From Paragonimus skrjabini miyazakii (taxonomy: Eukaryota; Platyhelminthes; Trematoda; Plagiorchiida; Troglotrematidae), in contig JTDE01000199.1 in the NCBI GenBank assembly GCA_014338405.1, positions 273,975 to 337,974 of the forward strand: DNA of 64,000 bases, read 5' to 3'. Made by a program: the position numbers and the translations under genes. Numbering within the stretch: the first letter of the stretch is position 1; every line of letters starts with the position of its first letter. This document shows, piece after piece, positions 62,001 to 64,000 of the stretch. The notes below the pieces were generated by a model. It was not told the DNA's origin, searched no databases, and saw only the letters and a list, made by a program, of their open reading frames with translations.

Positions 62001-63422
62001 CCACTTTTTGGAAATCGGCGCTGCTGAAGAACTAGAGAACGGTACCGAAACATCTGAAGACGGGATAATCAAACAAGTGCGAAAAATTTCTCCGCAACCA
62101 ACCAGAATACTGAAGTGCAGGACACCATGAGAAGCAAGTTAGGCAAAATACCAAACAATGAATCCTACGGGCTGGCGGCTGTTGCCAATACCAATATTTG
62201 GCTGCTGCAGTCAAAACCCAAAGTATGGCAGCTGTACACTCTTACGCAGAAAAAGGTACAGTGAAGACGCACACCACCAATGACCTAGCGTAATTCATCG
62301 GTCAACTTTAGAACCGTAAGACGACCTTCTGGGCTAGCGTTGTACTTACAAATACAACCGTGATTAAGAAAAAACGACGGAAAGTATCGGGAACACCGAA
62401 AGTGACCACTGAAAGCCATACGTTAGATAGCCGGACTGACCCAAACTAAAGACCTTAAGGGTTTAGGCTAGGTTGAGACGAAGACAAACTTTACACAGCG
62501 CAAACAGACTCTAGTGCAAATCCCGACGGACTCTTACTGGGAGGAATAGTTAACAAACCAAAAATATAGAAGAATACTTTGCAAACTCCCTGGCTTATGA
62601 CGAGCAAGCGAGACGCCGTTCTCCCTGTACATTCCAGAGGCCAGACTGGGTATCCACGGCATGACAAACAACGTCAGGCGCTCCACGCGTTACATTGAGC
62701 ACATGCTCTTAACTGGTGGGGAGATATCTCTCACTGTAGCTGAGTAAGCTATAACTGCGGTTATGTACACCAATGTGTACAATGTACAAACGAGAAACAA
62801 GGCAGCACTTGGCGACCGGACGATCCATGTTTACGAATCTTCCTCCACGTGTGATGTCACCAAACGAGGATCGTCCCTGCCAGGCCGATTGTCGGAATTC
62901 ACCGGAATCCCACTAACCTGCGCCGACCAGTTGGATTATCATCGGGCGACCATCAAGCGGCACGCCATTGTAGTGATTTCGAGCCTTTACAGCACTCAAA
63001 GGGCTCGCAAAAGTGACTTCCGCAGTACCAAGGGACCTTCCGCTTCTATCATAGTGGATCGTCGCTCTACGTACCGCGCCAAATTCACGGAACAATTCCT
63101 AAAGCGATAATGCACGTAACATAACGGGACTCACGTTAATATCATCGTTGTTAACGCCGAAATCCAAGTTGGAAATATGAAGTTTATTTGAGGTAGTAGA
63201 AGACCTCATCCCTCGACCACCTTGGAACATGTCATGCTGCCACTTATCAGGCAAAACACGAACCTAACGGAGTGAGATATAGAAATGCGAACGTACCCCA
63301 CCACCAGAATTACGGCGGGTAACACCACCACGACGAACACCTCGTAAAGCACTGACGCCACGTCCACGACCCCTGCTGCGCCGACGGTTCTGTTGTATTA
63401 TATCATCAAGGCTCATATCCAT
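49778..63422 (-). CDS. ALYREF: ALYREF / THO complex subunit 4 mRNA-export adaptor, four exons
   Basis: Nuclear RNA-binding adaptor of the TREX complex; the family binds the helicase UAP56/DDX39B and hands spliced mRNA to the NXF1 export receptor. The spliced reading frame (exons 63422-63297, 63263-63135, 63098-62918, 50013-49778) gives about 223 residues, near the family's usual length. In order it shows an N-terminal UAP56-binding motif (MDMSLDDII, residues 1-9), an RG-rich stretch (17-33), the LPDKWQHDMF motif (about 46-55), an RRM with RNP2-like HISNLDFG and RNP1-like RSLGTAEVTF, an RGG/GR-rich tail, and a C-terminal UAP56-binding motif (EELDAELAAYN). The start at 63422 is the first ATG of the motif. 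Phases 0, 0 and 1 are all consistent. The 3' end is the least certain part: an AAA/GTACGA site could splice away the last 14 codons. Seen: all motifs. Known: family role. Inferred: splice pattern. Confidence 0.93.
50114..53585. other. ALYREF intron sequence with no recognised element
   Basis: No domain-bearing frame. At about 53385-53460 the minus strand has a B-box-like GGGTTCGTTCCC flanked by a short stem, but no tRNA fold. Confidence 0.4.
53590..54379 (+). mobile_element. RTE-like LINE, 5' half of a split copy (RT domain)
   Basis: In shifting frames it reads LRRNKVSGPD, HDWCLSTVVSIFKK, GKYVNLLK, CRVRVYA and CQRCPITPFLFNFVTNDLLE, the RT blocks 0-4 of fluke RTE-like LINEs, and ends GDMLTNREYANVDLPS, the position of the YADD catalytic strand (Asp mutated). 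It breaks off exactly where the Gypsy LTR begins, and the next residues resume at 57,77x. Confidence 0.85.
54380..54536 (+). repeat. 5' LTR of the Gypsy fossil (157 bp)
   Basis: Starts TGTTGCAA and ends TTGCAACA, an 8-bp perfect terminal inverted repeat. Contains AATAAAG near 54459. Resembles the 3' copy throughout (TTCATCTTCGAGTTGATAAT; CGAATAAAG). Confidence 0.8.
55945..56170 (-). repeat. Interspersed repeat, copy B, inserted in the Gypsy RT
   Basis: Matches 30862-31085. It interrupts RT between PKIDEMVERIA (about 55895) and PIQEEKSFMDCKACRRLYQF (about 56210), replacing the roughly 15 residues between them. Confidence 0.78.
57586..57766 (+). repeat. 3' LTR of the Gypsy fossil
   Basis: TTCATCTTTGAGTTGATAGG, CATTTACGCTTTCATCTTC, GACGAATAAAGC and CGAAATCGTTTTGCAC align with the 5' LTR. 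The terminal TTGAAATA is the decayed form of TTGCAACA. An internal palindromic insert (CAAAAGAGTGAG/CTCTTTTG) makes it longer. Confidence 0.75.
57767..58560 (+). mobile_element. RTE-like LINE, 3' half of the split copy, with (ATT)n tail
   Basis: Resumes VEDLQTMSNK, then FEALLQDW, FVNLRHLCDAKNTF and WLDQVFRMPTKHL, then a PDCGP-like motif, the C-terminal region of fluke RTE-like LINEs, in several frames. It ends in a TTATTATTATT microsatellite at 58529-58553, the typical RTE 3' tail. Confidence 0.83.
58577..58668 (+). repeat. Interspersed repeat shared with 48228-48335
   Basis: GATATTTCACGCCGCTGTTG, GGTGAGCAGCGG and CTCATGGCTGTTATAATGAT follow the LINE tail. Confidence 0.7.
58980..61930 (+). 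mobile_element. CR1/Jockey-like LINE, full-length but decayed
   Basis: An ORF1-like region sits at about 59080-59290 (LTVHGMPEQVHRHVNC; RRGDTLAAVLQRWYF). The endonuclease follows at 59719-60255 (PGKSGGVVTYIETNVRA; DLVLDKEPFTVDLLEASVPL). RT blocks lie at 60880-61110 (HKGDNRTNAGNFRPIALLSC; QHEFRSGHTCTTNLL), 61135 (TFDMVNHHILLKKLQVFG) and 61290 (GSILG...INDLP); the tail at 61700-61830 has CEERMNTLNMFPLEYR. Many frameshifts and stops. It ends before an (AT)n run. Confidence 0.85.
61950..61987. repeat. (AT)n-rich microsatellite
   Basis: TATATAGG and TATATATATACATATATA units just past the CR1-like LINE. Confidence 0.8.
62918..63098 (-). CDS. ALYREF: ALYREF exon 3 (body of RRM)
   Basis: 181 nt, beginning ELFREFGAV and continuing through the RNP1 region (SGRSLGTAEVTF) to VPLDGRPMIIQLVGA, then one extra G before the donor GTTAGT. 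This is the most conserved part of the family and is unmistakable. It ends in phase 1, which pairs with exon 4, whose first two bases (GA) complete a Gly codon. An open frame on the opposite strand here is only its shadow. Confidence 0.93.
63099..63134 (-). other. 36-nt mini-intron (ALYREF intron 2)
   Basis: GTGAGT...CTTTAG, phase 0, splitting the RRM between helix 1 and the preceding loop (DDIN / ELFREFG). It is again a multiple of three with the acceptor TAG in frame. Confidence 0.88.
63135..63263 (-). CDS. ALYREF: ALYREF exon 2 (WQHD motif and start of RRM)
   Basis: 43 codons, phase 0 to phase 0. It opens VRVLPDKWQHDMF, the REF-family WQHD motif, and ends with the first beta strand of the RRM (KLHISNLDFGVNNDDIN). 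It is bounded upstream by the 33-nt intron 63264-63296 and downstream by the 36-nt intron 63099-63134. Without splicing, both introns would place an in-frame TAG in the protein, so removal is required. Confidence 0.9.
63264..63296 (-). other. 33-nt mini-intron (ALYREF intron 1)
   Basis: GTACGT...CCGTTAG, phase 0. Its length is a multiple of three and the acceptor TAG is itself in frame, so a retained intron stops translation. Confidence 0.85.
63297..63422 (-). CDS. ALYREF: ALYREF exon 1 (N-terminal UAP56-binding motif and RG-rich region)
   Basis: 42 codons from the ATG at 63422, ending on a full codon (Gly) before the donor GTACGT. It encodes MDMSLDDIIQQNRRR and then an Arg/Gly-rich stretch. 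The first nine residues match the conserved N-terminal helix that contacts UAP56 in animal ALYREF. A second in-frame ATG lies two codons downstream. A TATA-like TTTATATAAA sits about 70 nt upstream, at 63490-63499. Confidence 0.92.
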
Positions 63423-63489
63423 CTTGGTACTTCGGCAACGTTCCCAAGGCGGAAGTTCGGAGGCAAGGAGTCAAACCACGCGCGGTCGA

Positions 63490-63499
63490 TTTATATAAA
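63490..63499 (-). promoter_or_regulatory. Possible TATA-like element upstream of ALYREF
   Basis: TTTATATAAA lies about 70 nt before the start codon, within a GC-richer flank. It is palindromic, so it could serve either direction. Suggestive only. Confidence 0.3.
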
Positions 63500-63655
63500 C
63501 AAAACAGACCGCCACAAATAGCGCGTGCAAACGGGTAAACTTATTCTTTAGACTCTTACGTAGTAGAATTCGAACTTTTCTGAATTTGTTAGTCGGAAGT
63601 GCATAGCTATTTATAGTATGATCAACTTAACTAGATTACTGATGGGTATTCGGGG

Positions 63656-63789
63656 TGTCGCTCCGCTCCGTTATCGATTCGTATTTGTATCCGTTTATTC
63701 TCGCGTTCACCTCGCAAGTCAACAATATACTCTTTGTCTACTCGCTGTATTATTCTCAACCGGTTGTTTTCGGTTCACCCGATCCTACA
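63656..63789 (+). mobile_element. Right-edge Gypsy element: LTR 3' part
   Basis: Sequence ending CCCGATCCTACA precedes a Trp-tRNA-type primer site. TGTCGCTCCGC at 63656 is a possible LTR start; the LTR could begin earlier, since no second copy is in the window. Confidence 0.55.
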
Positions 63790-63792
63790 AAT

Positions 63793-63808
63793 TGGTGAGC
63801 CCGACGTA
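63793..63808 (+). promoter_or_regulatory. Primer-binding site, Trp-tRNA type
   Basis: TGGTGAGCCCGACGTA differs at one early base from TGGTGACCCCGACGTG, the site described for CsRn1-like Gypsy elements of flukes (recalled). Confidence 0.65.
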
Positions 63809-63932
63809 TGTCATATATTATCGTGTACATTCGATCTCGGCATTTTCCCCCGCTCATATTATGTTTCGAATGCGTATAGTTTACATGTAGATATTTATTT
63901 AAATGTTATATCGTTTTCATCTACTCAATCGC

Positions 63933-64000
63933 CATGGACATTAAGTCTGAATGTTCGTCTTCCGTATCGCTGATCACCTTAGCTGTTCCTGCTTTCGGAG
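63933..64000 (+). CDS. Probable gag start of the right-edge Gypsy element, truncated by the window
   Basis: The ATG in CCATGG opens MDIKSECSSSVSLITLAVPA and continues past the end. The LxLPxF-like opening is typical of Gypsy gag proteins. Whether the element is intact cannot be judged here. Confidence 0.45.

Larger units (their letters stand above)
50014..62917 (-). other. ALYREF intron 3, 12.9 kb, filled with retroelements
   Basis: Bounded by GTTAGT and CTCTAG on the minus strand. Most recognisable content is plus-strand (antisense) retroelement: a split RTE-like LINE with an internal Gypsy element (53.6-58.6 kb) and a CR1/Jockey-like LINE (59.0-61.9 kb). At 50.1-53.5 kb I recognise no gene. 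Confidence 0.8.

Noticed and set aside
62763..63110. 115-codon plus-strand frame
   Set aside because: Exact antisense shadow of ALYREF exon 3; the minus strand has an unmistakable RRM.
1..64000. CRISPR array, operon or bacterial-type defence system
   Set aside because: No regularly spaced repeats and no prokaryotic gene layout; introns and retroelements show a eukaryotic genome.

Overview
This window is eukaryotic DNA with introns, most likely from a digenean flatworm (fluke). It is AT-leaning and gene-poor, exons are split by introns from 33 nt to about 17 kb, and most recognisable protein similarity is decayed retroelement: Penelope-like elements with GIY-YIG domains, RTE-like and CR1/Jockey-like LINEs, several Ty3/Gypsy lineages and a tRNA-derived SINE. 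Species cannot be told from the sequence alone.

Two host genes are supported. On the minus strand, 63,422 down to 49,778 encodes an ALYREF (THO complex subunit 4 / REF) mRNA-export adaptor in four exons, with both UAP56-binding motifs, the WQHD motif and an RRM. Its first two introns are only 33 and 36 nt, whereas the third is 12.9 kb. On the plus strand, a phase-consistent exon chain (17,957-18,958; 35,962-36,243; 39,606-39,688; 39,952-40,639; 45,282-45,463, optionally preceded by 10,494-10,601) encodes the transmembrane segment and about 700-residue cytoplasmic tail of an unrecognised single-pass membrane protein. The two genes converge, with about 4.3 kb between their stop codons.

Layout: 0-5 kb holds SINE and Penelope debris; 5.3-5.7 kb a possible kelch-like fragment; 6.6-8.5 kb a decayed Gypsy gag-pro-RT; 10-18 kb a candidate upstream exon, a 53-bp-arm hairpin and a Penelope remnant; 18-36 kb is the large intron of the membrane-protein gene, with SINEs, a miRNA-like hairpin, a 602-bp palindrome of Gypsy LTR/gag sequence centred exactly on a 100-N gap, and a LINE endonuclease; 36-45.5 kb the 3' exons; 46-49 kb SINEs. 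The 12.9-kb ALYREF intron holds an RTE LINE split by a Gypsy element that is itself split by another repeat, followed by a CR1/Jockey-like LINE. At the right edge a further Gypsy element begins (LTR end, Trp-tRNA-type primer site, probable gag start) and runs off the window.

All calls are by eye: exon borders rest on splice-site sequence, reading phase and family motifs, and repeat identities rest on visible protein or internal nucleotide similarity.
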